Below the pieces are notes generated by a model. That model was not told the DNA's origin. It worked only from the letters and a program-made list of their open reading frames with translations, and did no database searches. A stretch of DNA of 17,386 nucleotides from UBA4732 sp002404095 (GTDB lineage Bacteria; Planctomycetota; Planctomycetia; Gemmatales; Gemmataceae). The first letter of the stretch is position 1. Each line of letters opens with the position of its first letter. Below are positions 1 to 7,866 of this stretch, one piece after another. A program made the translations under genes and the position numbers. Location of the stretch: positions 1-17,386 of the forward strand of contig DAIPWT010000142.1 of the NCBI GenBank assembly GCA_036783645.1. The letters run 5' to 3'.

Positions 1-32
1 AGAGCGCTCCCCTTCGGGTCGCGGCTAAACGG
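1..32. repeat. Family B palindromic repeat, right arm only (cut by window edge)
   Basis: This matches the right arm of the complete inverted repeat at 13661-13691 (gcgctccccttcgggtcgcg followed by gctaaacgg). The left arm would lie before the window. It precedes the DUF1501 gene by about 28 bp, so it probably separates that gene from whatever lies upstream. I see no encoded product in it. Confidence 0.85.
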
Positions 33-60
33 CATCCGATCGCACGAAAGGATCTTTCCC

Positions 61-1341
61 ATGACCCCCATGAACTTTCTGAGCGGCCTATCGCGGCGCG
101 ACTTCATGAAGCTGTCGGCGGCCGGCGTCGGCGGCGCGGCGATGTCCGGCTGGTTGAGCGTGTTGGCGGCGCGGGCGGCGTCGTCCGGCGCCAAGCACAA
201 GGCCTGCATCCTCCTGTGGATGGACGGCGGCCCCAGCCACAAAGACACTTTCGACCTCAAACCCGGCACCACAGACGCCGGCGAGTTCAAGCCCATCCAG
301 ACGGCCGCGCCCGGCGTCGAAATCAGCGAAAACTTCCCGCAGTTCGCCAGACTGACCAATGACGCCGCCATTATTCGCGGCATGTCCACCAGCGAAGGCG
401 CCCACGGCCGCGCTCGCTATTACATGCACACCGGCTACAAGGAAGGCTCAGGCGGCCTTGTTTACCCCAGCATCGGTTCCACCGTGTCCCAAGAGCTGGG
501 CAAGGAAAACTTCCCGCTGCCGAACTTCGTGGCCGTCAACGGCCGCAGCTACGGCTCCGGCTATCTCGGGCCGAAGCACCAGCCGTTGTTCGTTCAAGAT
601 CCCACCAAGGGCGTCGAGAACCTCAAGCCGTTGGTCAAGGACGGCGAGTTCAACGACCGCGTCGGCTTGTTGGATGAAATGGAGCAAGCCTTTTACCACG
701 ACTACAAAGTCGGCGCCGGCACAGCCCATGCCACGACCTATCGCCGCGCCGTGCAGATGATGAAGTCGAAAGAGGCCAAGGCGTTCGACCTGTCCGACGA
801 GCCGCCCAAGGTCAAAGAGGCCTACGGCGCCAACAAATTCGGCGAAGGCTGCCTGCTGGCCAGGCGGCTAGTGGAGACGGGCGTCCCCTTCGTGGAAGTC
901 ACGCTCGGCGGTTGGGACACCCATAAGGACAATTTCAACCGCGTCAAGAAACTATCCAGCGAACTCGACCCGGCGATGTCGGCCCTGGTAGCAGACTTGA
1001 AACAGCGCGGAATGCTCAACGACACGCTGATTGTCTGGATGGGCGAGTTCGGCCGGACGCCGAAGATCACCGACGGCGGCGGCACGCCCGGCCGTAACCA
1101 CTATCCGCGGGCCTGGTCCACGCTGATGGTCGGCGGCGGCGTCAAGGGCGGACAAGTGATCGGCAAAACCGACGCCGAGGGCGCCGAGGTGAAAGACCGG
1201 CCGGTTTCGGCTCTGGACTTCCTCGCCAGCGTCTGCAAGGTTGTTGGGATCGACTACACCAAGGTCAACAACACGCCGATCGGCCGGCCGGTTCGCATCG
1301 TGGAGAAGGCGGGGGCGCCGATTAAGGAACTGTTTGCGTAA
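61..1341 (+). CDS. DUF1501 family protein, Tat-exported
   Basis: A 426-residue member of the DUF1501 family, abundant in planctomycetes and distantly related to the alkaline-phosphatase/sulfatase fold; its reaction is not established. Residues 11-17 read SRRDFMK, a twin-arginine export signal, followed by an Ala/Gly-rich hydrophobic stretch to about residue 42, so the protein is probably exported folded. Family hallmarks are visible: WMDGGPSHKDTFD at 53-65, GGWDTH at 283-288, GEFGRTP at 328-334 and GRNHYP at 344-349; the Asp, His and Glu residues in them are plausible metal ligands. The start at 61 follows GAAAGGA (46-52) with 8 nt spacing. In planctomycetes such genes usually follow a DUF1549/DUF1553 cytochrome-like gene, which would lie left of this window. 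The gene is intact; a family A hairpin begins 14 bp after the stop. Confidence 0.93.
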   Translation: MTPMNFLSGLSRRDFMKLSAAGVGGAAMSGWLSVLAARAASSGAKHKACILLWMDGGPSHKDTFDLKPGTTDAGEFKPIQTAAPGVEISENFPQFARLTNDAAIIRGMSTSEGAHGRARYYMHTGYKEGSGGLVYPSIGSTVSQELGKENFPLPNFVAVNGRSYGSGYLGPKHQPLFVQDPTKGVENLKPLVKDGEFNDRVGLLDEMEQAFYHDYKVGAGTAHATTYRRAVQMMKSKEAKAFDLSDEPPKVKEAYGANKFGEGCLLARRLVETGVPFVEVTLGGWDTHKDNFNRVKKLSSELDPAMSALVADLKQRGMLNDTLIVWMGEFGRTPKITDGGGTPGRNHYPRAWSTLMVGGGVKGGQVIGKTDAEGAEVKDRPVSALDFLASVCKVVGIDYTKVNNTPIGRPVRIVEKAGAPIKELFA

Positions 1342-1354
1342 GAATCTGGTGTTA

Positions 1355-1410
1355 CGAGCCGCGACCGTTAGGGAGCGATTTTCGCCCCGCTCCCTTACGG
1401 TCGCGGCTCG
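1355..1410. repeat. Family A palindromic repeat / possible terminator hairpin
   Basis: An inverted repeat with 23-nt arms at 1355-1377 and 1388-1410 and a 10-nt loop. The arms pair with one mismatch (ccgttaggg against ccgtaaggg). The core is gagccgcgaccgttaggg. It begins 14 bp after the DUF1501 stop codon and ends 26 bp before the next promoter, so it could end transcription. There is no T-run after the stem, so it is not a classical intrinsic terminator. Confidence 0.88.
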
Positions 1411-1435
1411 TCGATGGCACCCCGCAACGGGGGTT

Positions 1436-1465
1436 TTGACTCCGGCAAGCTCTCTCCCCTACAAT
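1436..1465 (+). promoter_or_regulatory. Probable sigma70-type promoter for the glycosyltransferase gene
   Basis: A TTGACT box at 1436-1441 and a TACAAT box at 1460-1465 are separated by 18 nt. Each matches the vegetative consensus at five of six positions. Transcription would begin near 1472, giving a leader of about 44 nt before the ATG at 1516. It lies just downstream of the family A hairpin that closes the previous gene, as expected for the start of a new transcription unit. Confidence 0.7.
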
Positions 1466-1515
1466 GAAGGAGCGAAGAAGAGATAACCCTACTCTCTTGC
1501 GGAGAGCCGGTAGCC

Positions 1516-2280
1516 ATGCGCGTCCTTACCGCCATTCCCGTTTACAATGAAGAGCGCTCCGTGGAGGCAGTCCTTCACGAAGTTCGCCGTTACAGTCCGC
1601 ATATCCTCGTCGTCAACGACGGCTCGACCGACGGAACGCCTGAGAAACTGGCGGGTGAATCGGGGATCGAGATCATTACCCACGCGAAAAATAGTGGCTA
1701 CGGTGCGGCCCTCGTTTCCGCGTTCAACTACACTCTGCGGCACGACTACGACGTGTTGGTGACGATGGATTGCGACGGGCAGCATGAGCCGTCGCGCATA
1801 GCCGTTCTTCTCGAAGCGATCCACGACGCCGACATCGTATCCGGCAGCCGTTACCTGCGCGACTTCCGCCAGGACTCTGTGGCGCCGCACGACCGCCGCT
1901 ATATCAATCAACAGATTACGTCGGAGTTGAACGACCGATACGGGCTTCAGATCACCGACGCCTTTTGCGGTTTCAAGGCGTACCGCCGCGAAGCGCTCGA
2001 AAAACTGCACATCACCGAAACCAGCTGGGGGATGCCGTTACAGTTGTGGGTGCAAGCGGCGCGGGCCGGCCTGCGCGTCAAGGAAGTGGGCGTACCGCGA
2101 CTCTATCTCGATCCCAAGCGTGCCTTCGGCGGCGTCTTCGACGACGCTTCGGAACGCTTGGCGTACTACCATCGAGTGATCGCCGCCGCCGAGGCCGAAG
2201 CGGTCCCGTGCGTGGCCGCGCCCATTGCCACGACCGCCCCATGTTCCTTTGGAGTGCTGTCTAAGAGGAATTGTCGGTGA
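1516..2280 (+). CDS. Family 2 glycosyltransferase (GT-A fold)
   Basis: A 254-residue GT2 glycosyltransferase of the dolichol/polyprenyl-phosphate sugar synthase type. It opens with IPVYNEE (7-13), then VVNDGSTDGT (32-41) for nucleotide binding, DCDGQH (85-90) containing the metal-binding DxD, and SGSRYL (109-114). It has no membrane segment, so it should be a soluble or peripheral cytoplasmic enzyme moving a sugar from a nucleotide donor to an unknown acceptor. The start at 1516 is preceded by GGAG at 1501-1504, rather far away at 11 nt, but the ATG leads directly into the conserved first strand. The last three bases overlap the start of the next gene, so the two products are probably made together. 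The donor and acceptor cannot be told from the sequence. Confidence 0.9.
   Translation: MRVLTAIPVYNEERSVEAVLHEVRRYSPHILVVNDGSTDGTPEKLAGESGIEIITHAKNSGYGAALVSAFNYTLRHDYDVLVTMDCDGQHEPSRIAVLLEAIHDADIVSGSRYLRDFRQDSVAPHDRRYINQQITSELNDRYGLQITDAFCGFKAYRREALEKLHITETSWGMPLQLWVQAARAGLRVKEVGVPRLYLDPKRAFGGVFDDASERLAYYHRVIAAAEAEAVPCVAAPIATTAPCSFGVLSKRNCR
2264..2279 (+). promoter_or_regulatory. Ribosome binding site choosing a GTG start in a GTGA overlap
   Basis: AGAGGA (2264-2269) lies 7 nt before GTG at 2277, whose bases overlap the TGA stop of the glycosyltransferase. A TTG at 2271 is in the same frame but only 1 nt from this site, too close for normal initiation. GTG at 2277 is therefore preferred. Confidence 0.65.
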
Positions 2281-3848
2281 GCATTCGCGTCGTACCGCGT
2301 GCTCCCGCTGAGGACGGCGCCGTGACGGCCGAGCCGCCGTTGCGAGAGGTTGGACGCTTGGTGGCGTCCAATCGCCTTCGCATGCGCAGGGACGGACGTA
2401 GTTTGAGCGGCCGTTCCTGGAGCGAAGTGCAGAGCCGCGCTCGCACAGCCGCTGTTGACGCCGCACGCCAATACATGGGCCGGCGCGGGGAACCCGTGCC
2501 CGACCCCGACGGCCTTGAACTCATTATGGCGGGGCATCAGCCCGAGCTGTTTCATCCGGGCGTGTGGGTGAAAAACTTCGCCCTCAACGGCCTGGCCCGC
2601 CGTCACGGCCTGACGGCGCTTAATCTCATCGTCGATAATGATACGGTCAAGACGACCGCACTACGATTGCCTACCCCGGCGGCTGTGAAGTCGTCGCACC
2701 CCCACGCGGTTGCCGAACCGTTCGACCGTTGGTCGAGTGAAATCCCCTACGAAGAACGCCCTATACTCGATCCCGTAGTGTTCGCCGGATTCGCGGATCG
2801 CGCCGGCGCCGCAATGCGCGGGTGGGGCTACTCGCCGATGTTACCGGATTTCTGGGCCGAAGTGCGCCGCGAGGCGGAACAGACGCCCTTGCTAGGCGAG
2901 TGCTTCGCGGCCGCGCGGCGAACTTACGAACGTCGCTGGGGCTGCCACAACCTGGAATTGCCGGTGAGCGCCTTATGTCGGACGGAGCCGTTCGCGTGGT
3001 TCGCGTTTCACCTATTGGCCGAACTGCCCCGTTTTCACGCCGCCTACAACGCCGGGGTCCACGACTACCGTAAGCGCCACGGCATCCGCAGCCGCAACCA
3101 TCCGGTGCCCGACCTGGCCGAAGAAGACGGCTGGTTGGAGGCGCCCTTCTGGGGCTGGCGGGCCGGCCCCACGCGCCGCGGCCGGCTCTTCGCACGTCCT
3201 CAAGCGGACGGTATTGCGCTCCGTATTGGCGATGAACTATGGCCGTCGTTGCCGAACAAAGACCCGGCGGCCGCCTGGATGGAGCGGGAACGTCAAGGAT
3301 TCAAGGTGCGCAGCCGGGCGCTGACCAACACCCTATACGCTCGCTTGTTCCTCTCCGACCTGTTCATTCACGGCATCGGCGGCGGTAAGTACGACGAGTT
3401 GACCGACGACCTCATTCGGCGTTTTTACGAGTGCGAACCGCCGGAATTTCTGGTGCTGTCGGCGACGCGGCTATTGCCGCTGCCGACGGCCTCGGTTCAC
3501 TCCGAGGATCATGGCCGGTTAGCCCACGAGTTGCGCGATCTGTACTGGAATCCGCAACGACGCCTGCCGGCGAACGATGCGCGATTGTGGGAGTTAGCGG
3601 CTCGCAAATGGGAATGGATCGCACGGGAACCGACGGACGCCGCCGGCCGGCTCGAACGCTTCCTGGCCTTGCGCTCCGCGACTACGGTATTGCGCGACCC
3701 ACTTAAGGAGAATGAGGAACGGCTGCGCCAGGAATTGGCCGCGACCGATCAACGGCTTGAAGCCAACGCGGTCTTGCGCCGGCGCGACTACGCCTTTTGT
3801 TTATACCCCGAAGAGACGTTGCGGCCGTTTTGCACGCAATTTTTGTAA
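2277..3848 (+). CDS. Planctomycete conserved hypothetical protein, faintly BshC-like
   Basis: A 523-residue soluble protein I cannot assign firmly. There is no signal peptide or membrane segment. At residues 86-95 it has GHQPELFHPG followed by VWVKNF and, 20 residues on, LIVDNDTVK; near residue 370 it has FIHGIGGGKYDEL followed by EPPEFLVLSATR. By eye this order resembles the cysteine-adding enzyme of bacillithiol synthesis, BshC: TGQQ-G-F-GP then K, the EDHD segment, the GGPGE-Y segment and a polar C-terminal helical region (here about 465-510). The resemblance is weak and several catalytic-looking residues differ, so this is inference only. It overlaps the glycosyltransferase by 4 bp, implying coupled translation and perhaps a shared pathway. 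It converges with the hybrid kinase gene across the palindrome at 3856-4038. Confidence 0.85.
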   Translation: MSIRVVPRAPAEDGAVTAEPPLREVGRLVASNRLRMRRDGRSLSGRSWSEVQSRARTAAVDAARQYMGRRGEPVPDPDGLELIMAGHQPELFHPGVWVKNFALNGLARRHGLTALNLIVDNDTVKTTALRLPTPAAVKSSHPHAVAEPFDRWSSEIPYEERPILDPVVFAGFADRAGAAMRGWGYSPMLPDFWAEVRREAEQTPLLGECFAAARRTYERRWGCHNLELPVSALCRTEPFAWFAFHLLAELPRFHAAYNAGVHDYRKRHGIRSRNHPVPDLAEEDGWLEAPFWGWRAGPTRRGRLFARPQADGIALRIGDELWPSLPNKDPAAAWMERERQGFKVRSRALTNTLYARLFLSDLFIHGIGGGKYDELTDDLIRRFYECEPPEFLVLSATRLLPLPTASVHSEDHGRLAHELRDLYWNPQRRLPANDARLWELAARKWEWIAREPTDAAGRLERFLALRSATTVLRDPLKENEERLRQELAATDQRLEANAVLRRRDYAFCLYPEETLRPFCTQFL

Positions 3849-3855
3849 GGGCTAA

Positions 3856-4038
3856 CGAGCCGCGACCGTAACAATACTTTCAAAAAGTACTCCTCACGCT
3901 CCGCGTGAGGAACGGCGAGCGGAGCGTAAGGGGTACATTCTGGGCGTTCGTTGTTCCTCACGCGGAGCGTGAGGAGTACTTTTTGAAAGTACTGGTAAGG
4001 AAGCGGTTTTCGCCCCGCTCCCTTACGGCCGCAACTCG
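3856..4038. repeat. Family A palindromic repeat split by an inserted element
   Basis: The left fragment (3856-3871) and right fragment (3995-4038) together rebuild a family A repeat like the intact copy at 1355-1410, including the same ttttcgcccc loop. The 3' half has drifted (ggccgcaactcg instead of ggtcgcggctcg) where it also encodes the last codons of the hybrid kinase, whose TAA stop is at 4023-4025. The repeat lies between two convergent genes and could act as a two-way terminator. Confidence 0.82.
3872..3994. mobile_element. MITE-like palindromic element, 123 bp, with GTAA target duplication
   Basis: Terminal inverted repeats of 42 nt at 3872-3913 and 3953-3994 differ at one base; 39 nt pair perfectly (3875-3913 with 3953-3991). 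The ends read CAATACTTTC and CAGTACTTTC inward. The element is flanked by GTAA at 3868-3871 and 3995-3998, and removing it plus one GTAA restores a normal family A repeat. Each arm holds two small hairpins (tacttt-caa-aaagta and cctcacgc-tcc-gcgtgagg). The 39-nt centre holds a decayed copy of the arm (gcggagcgtaaggggtac). It encodes nothing, so any movement would need a transposase supplied elsewhere. Calling it mobile is inference from the structure. Confidence 0.75.
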
Positions 4039-6290
4039 GCCAGCAGTTGCACAAGCGCGGCGTAGTCCACCGGCTTGACCAGATGGTTGTCGAACCCCGC
4101 CTGTTTCGACTTGCGGCGGTCCTCTTCCTGACCCCAGCCGGTCAGCGCCACCAACGCCATCTTCCGGCCCCACGGCTGTTGGCGGATCTGGTGAGCCGCC
4201 TCGTAACCGTTCAGCTTCGGTAGGCCAATGTCGAGCAGGACCACCTCGGGCCGGAACGTCTCCGCCGCCGCCACGGCCGCCTCGCCGTCGTGGGCCGTCT
4301 GGACTTCGTGCCCGGTGATCCCCAGCAGCATGGCGAGGGATTCGGCTGAGTCCAGGTTGTCGTCCACCACGAGAATGCGTCGCTTCACCAGGGCTGGCTT
4401 CTTCCCGTTGTCGGCCTCTCGCGTCGGCCGAGGTCGAGACGGCGCGGCGACGACCGGCAGGCGCACGACGAACTCGCTGCCCCGACCGAGGCCGACGCTT
4501 TGAGCGACCACCGTGCCGCCGTGCATCTCCACCAGATTTTTCACCAGCGTCAGGCCGATGCCCAGGCCGCCTTGCGACCGCTCCAACGAATGATCGACCT
4601 GCGTGAACAAGTCGAAGATGTGGGGGAGCTGGTCGGGCGCAACGCCGATGCCGTCGTCGCGCACGCGGATAACGGCTTCCTCGGGGGATTGGCGCCCCTC
4701 GCTCGCCAACTCGGCCGTCAGCCAGACGTGGCCGCCGCGATTGTTGTACTTGGAGGCGTTGTTGAGAAGGTTGCCGAAGATCTGCGCCAGCCGAGTCGGG
4801 TCCGCCTCCAGGTAGATCGGTTCCGACGGCAGCGACACCGCCAACTCCTGCTCACTGTCCCGGAACTGATGCTCGGCCGACTCCGCCGCCCCCGTCAGGA
4901 CGGGCACCAGCTCCACCGGCTCTTTCCGCAGTTGAACCTTGCCCTGGTTGATGCGGGAAACGTCGAGCAAGTCGTCGATCAACCGGGTCATGTTCTGAAT
5001 CTGCCGCTCCATCATGTCCCGCGCCCGCGCGATCGCCTCCGGGTCGGCGGCGCCGGTCTTCAGCACTAGCACGGCGTTGTGGAGCGGGGCCAGCGGGTTG
5101 CGCAACTCATGGGCCAGCATCGCCAAGAACTCATCCTTGCGGTGGTCGGTCGCCGACAACTCGGCGGCGTACTGCCGCAATTGGTTCGCCTGCCGCTTCC
5201 GCTCCGTGACGTCTTCAAGAGCGAGCAAGATCGACGGAGCGCGGTCGCCTTCCTGGACAAGTCGGCGGCCGTTGAGCAGCATGGTCTTTTTGCCGATGTG
5301 CTCGAACTCGTGCTCCACCTCGAATTCCTCAACCTTGATGGCCTGGGGCAAAATCTCCTCCAGGAGCCGGCGCAACTCGGGGATGTTCCACTGGCCGTTG
5401 CCGAGGTCGTACAGAAGACGGCCGATCGTTTCCTCGGGCGCGGCGCGGTAGGTCTCGTAGAACGAACGGCTGGCGGTCAGCACGCGCAGATTCTTGTCCA
5501 GCACGAGGAGCGGTTCGCGCACGGTGGCCACGATGCTCTCGGTGTAGGCGAGGTTCTGCCGCAGGAGTTCTGTGCTGTCCCACAGCGCCGCCTCGGCCTT
5601 CTGCGCCTGCTCGGTCAACTCGTGCTGGCGGACCGAGGAGACCAGCAGTGCCTGGTTCATCTCGCGCATGGCTTGCTGGGCTTCCTGGCGCTTATGGGTT
5701 TGCTCTCTGAACGCGTGCAATTGCTCCACAGCTTGGTAGGCGGTCGAGGCGAACGTGCCCAGGCTCACGAGCATCCGCAGGTCTTCGCTGTCGAACTTGC
5801 GGCGATCGTCATGCGCGATCGCCCAGATCGTGCCGACCGCTTTCCCCTCGACATAGAAAGGAACCAGCAGGCACTCTTCGACCGGAGGCGTCACCGGCAG
5901 GAAATAGGTGTAGCGCCGCTCGAAGTGTCTGAACAACAGCGGACAGTCGCGATCGAGCACGTCGCCGCACGGGCTGAAGTCACGCGGCGTGCCGCCGCCG
6001 ATGTGCGGCTTCCACACGCCGGCGATCGCCGGCCAGTGGAACCCTTCTCCATCTTCCGTCACGAGGCTGATCCCGGCCGAGTCGGCCCGGAACACCTCCA
6101 GGATCGTGTCGGCCAACGCCTGAAGAATGGTGCGCGGCGAATCGGCCAACGCCTGTGCCAGCGAACCCAGCGCACGGCTCTCCCTCTCATAGTCCGGCGG
6201 ACGCGATGGCCGGCGGTTCAACTCCTCGGTGCAAAGAACCGATTCCAACGCCGGCAGCGTCGGCGCTACTCCTGATGGAGCGCTATTCAT
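4023..6290 (-). CDS. Hybrid sensor histidine kinase (GAF-PAS-HisKA-HATPase-REC)
   Basis: A 755-residue cytoplasmic hybrid kinase without membrane segments. In order: a GAF domain at about 38-195, a coiled coil at 195-250, a PAS domain at 250-365, HisKA with MLAHELRNPL (phosphoacceptor His394), HATPase_c with the N box NLLNNASKY (508-515), DDGIG (545-549) and GLGIGL (575-580), then a receiver domain with DD at 643-644, phosphoacceptor Asp687, Thr717 and Lys739. All residues needed for His-to-Asp phosphotransfer are visible. There is no DNA-binding or other output domain, so the phosphate or the receiver must act on another protein, plausibly the adjacent KaiC-like ATPase. The start overlaps the end of that gene by 8 bp and follows AAGGAG (6297-6302) at 6 nt spacing. 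The stop codon lies inside a family A repeat arm. Confidence 0.95.
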   Translation of the reverse strand: MNSAPSGVAPTLPALESVLCTEELNRRPSRPPDYERESRALGSLAQALADSPRTILQALADTILEVFRADSAGISLVTEDGEGFHWPAIAGVWKPHIGGGTPRDFSPCGDVLDRDCPLLFRHFERRYTYFLPVTPPVEECLLVPFYVEGKAVGTIWAIAHDDRRKFDSEDLRMLVSLGTFASTAYQAVEQLHAFREQTHKRQEAQQAMREMNQALLVSSVRQHELTEQAQKAEAALWDSTELLRQNLAYTESIVATVREPLLVLDKNLRVLTASRSFYETYRAAPEETIGRLLYDLGNGQWNIPELRRLLEEILPQAIKVEEFEVEHEFEHIGKKTMLLNGRRLVQEGDRAPSILLALEDVTERKRQANQLRQYAAELSATDHRKDEFLAMLAHELRNPLAPLHNAVLVLKTGAADPEAIARARDMMERQIQNMTRLIDDLLDVSRINQGKVQLRKEPVELVPVLTGAAESAEHQFRDSEQELAVSLPSEPIYLEADPTRLAQIFGNLLNNASKYNNRGGHVWLTAELASEGRQSPEEAVIRVRDDGIGVAPDQLPHIFDLFTQVDHSLERSQGGLGIGLTLVKNLVEMHGGTVVAQSVGLGRGSEFVVRLPVVAAPSRPRPTREADNGKKPALVKRRILVVDDNLDSAESLAMLLGITGHEVQTAHDGEAAVAAAETFRPEVVLLDIGLPKLNGYEAAHQIRQQPWGRKMALVALTGWGQEEDRRKSKQAGFDNHLVKPVDYAALVQLLAELRP

Positions 6291-7863
6291 TGGGCTCTCC
6301 TTCAGCCTCGGGGTGCAGCGGCGGAACGCCAGCGGACTGAACCAACCACGGGCCGGGGATGCCGCTGGTCAGGGCGCGGTAGCCCCGCATCGGTTCGCCG
6401 ATCGCCAGGCCCTTGGAAGTGACCTCGTAGGCGCACATGTCGATCGAGTGCTTGCTGCGGCGCATCTTCACCACCATCATGAGTTTGCGCAATTGCCCGT
6501 TGATTGAGGCGTAGCGCAGGCGCAGGATGTCGTCGGCCAGGAATGAGATGGTGAAGTTGCTCAGGCCCATCGAGGTGAAGTTCTCCTCGACCTCGACGGT
6601 GCTGACGATGGTCACGCCCAGCCGCGTGAGCGCCCCGATCATCCTGTAAAGCGATTCTCGAAAATCGGTGCGGAAGTCGGGGGCCAGCGCCATCTCGAAG
6701 CCGACCAGCGAGTCGATGACCAGGCGCTTGCAGCCGATCTCCTTGACCGCGTTGACGATTTCGTGCACCGTCTCATCCACCGAAAGGTCCAGCGGCCTCA
6801 GGTAAATGAGCTTGAGCGAGCCGTCCTTTAGGTTCTTTTTGAGGTCGTAGCCGAACGAGGCTGCCCGCTGCATGAACTCGTTGGGAAGCTCTTCAAACAT
6901 GGCGACGATGCCCGGCTCGGTCCCGCCCGGCCCCGGCCCCCCCGTTTGATGCAGGCCCTCGGCGATGAACTGGATGCCGAGCACGGTTTTGCCCGCTCCC
7001 GAGGGTCCGGCCACGAGCAGGCTGTCGCCTTCGGGGATGCCGCCGCCCATGATCGCATCGAGTTTTGGGATGCCGGTGGAAAGACGCCGCCGGCCCTTGA
7101 CGTGTTCTGATTTATTATCGGTGAGGCCGAAGGTGCGCGGGAAGGTTTGCAGGCCGGCGTCGGTGATGCGGAAGGTGTGCAGACCGGGCACGGATTCCTG
7201 GCCGCGCAGCTTGATGACCTGCATCTTGCGCACGATCGAGTTGCGCGCGATGTTCTGCTGGAGCCAGAACAGCCCGTCGGCCACGGTGAAGACCGGGTTG
7301 TCGCGCACCTCGCCGTCGACGTACTCGCCGATCAGGAACGTGGTGGCCTGCCAACTGGCCAGGTGGATCGCCAGGCTCTGGACGAAGCCCTGGAGCTCCA
7401 TTTCGCCCACGGTGTTCAGCGCCTTGCGCGCCACGGTGCGGAACGTGTCCACCACGACGATGCCCGCCTTGGACGCCTCGACCTCCTTGATGATGGCATC
7501 GAGGACCGCGCCGAGATCCTTGTCCAGGACGATCTGGCTGAGGTTGATGAAGCGGATCGCTCCGTCCATCTTGGCATCGTCGAAAAACGTGAACTGCTGC
7601 TGGTAGCGCAGCATCTTGATGGGCGGCTCGCCCAGCACGGTGAAGTACAGCGCCGGCCGCTCTGGGGTGGCGTTGGCGAAAATGATCTGGTGCGCCAGCG
7701 TGGTCTTGCCGCTTCCGGGAGCGCCGGCGATGATGTTGAAGGAGTACTCGGGCAAGCCGCCGCCGAGGATTTCATCAAGGCCCGGCACGCCGGTCGGCAG
7801 TTGCCGAATGGGCACTCGATCCTTGCCTTGATCTTTTCCCTGATCTTTCCCTTCGGTGCTCAT
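6283..7863 (-). CDS. KaiC-like circadian/RecA-family double ATPase
   Basis: A 526-residue protein with two RecA/KaiC domains in tandem, about the size of cyanobacterial KaiC. The first has Walker A GAPGSGKT (47-54) and Walker B ending at Asp139; the second has GPSGAGKT (286-293) and LVIDS near 381-385. In the second domain both catalytic glutamates are kept (FEELP, Glu324-Glu325). In the first, the matching place reads LGEP, so one glutamate of the pair is lost. Aligning by eye with KaiC, the Ser431/Thr432 phosphosite matches Ser440/Phe441, so the threonine site is missing. It may hydrolyse ATP and switch partners without the full two-site phosphorylation cycle. GAGG (7871-7874) lies 7 nt before the start. 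No KaiA or KaiB gene is in the window. Confidence 0.92.
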   Translation of the reverse strand: MSTEGKDQGKDQGKDRVPIRQLPTGVPGLDEILGGGLPEYSFNIIAGAPGSGKTTLAHQIIFANATPERPALYFTVLGEPPIKMLRYQQQFTFFDDAKMDGAIRFINLSQIVLDKDLGAVLDAIIKEVEASKAGIVVVDTFRTVARKALNTVGEMELQGFVQSLAIHLASWQATTFLIGEYVDGEVRDNPVFTVADGLFWLQQNIARNSIVRKMQVIKLRGQESVPGLHTFRITDAGLQTFPRTFGLTDNKSEHVKGRRRLSTGIPKLDAIMGGGIPEGDSLLVAGPSGAGKTVLGIQFIAEGLHQTGGPGPGGTEPGIVAMFEELPNEFMQRAASFGYDLKKNLKDGSLKLIYLRPLDLSVDETVHEIVNAVKEIGCKRLVIDSLVGFEMALAPDFRTDFRESLYRMIGALTRLGVTIVSTVEVEENFTSMGLSNFTISFLADDILRLRYASINGQLRKLMMVVKMRRSKHSIDMCAYEVTSKGLAIGEPMRGYRALTSGIPGPWLVQSAGVPPLHPEAEGEPNE

Positions 7864-7866
7864 TAA

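Noticed and set aside
5079..6275. A 398-codon plus-strand open frame over the hybrid kinase
   Set aside because: Antisense to GAF, PAS and HisKA domains that carry all expected motifs; no recognisable domain or ribosome binding site of its own.
6283..7863. The double ATPase as RadA/Sms or RecA
   Set aside because: There is no zinc finger or Lon-like domain, and the two tandem RecA cores with FEELP are the KaiC arrangement.
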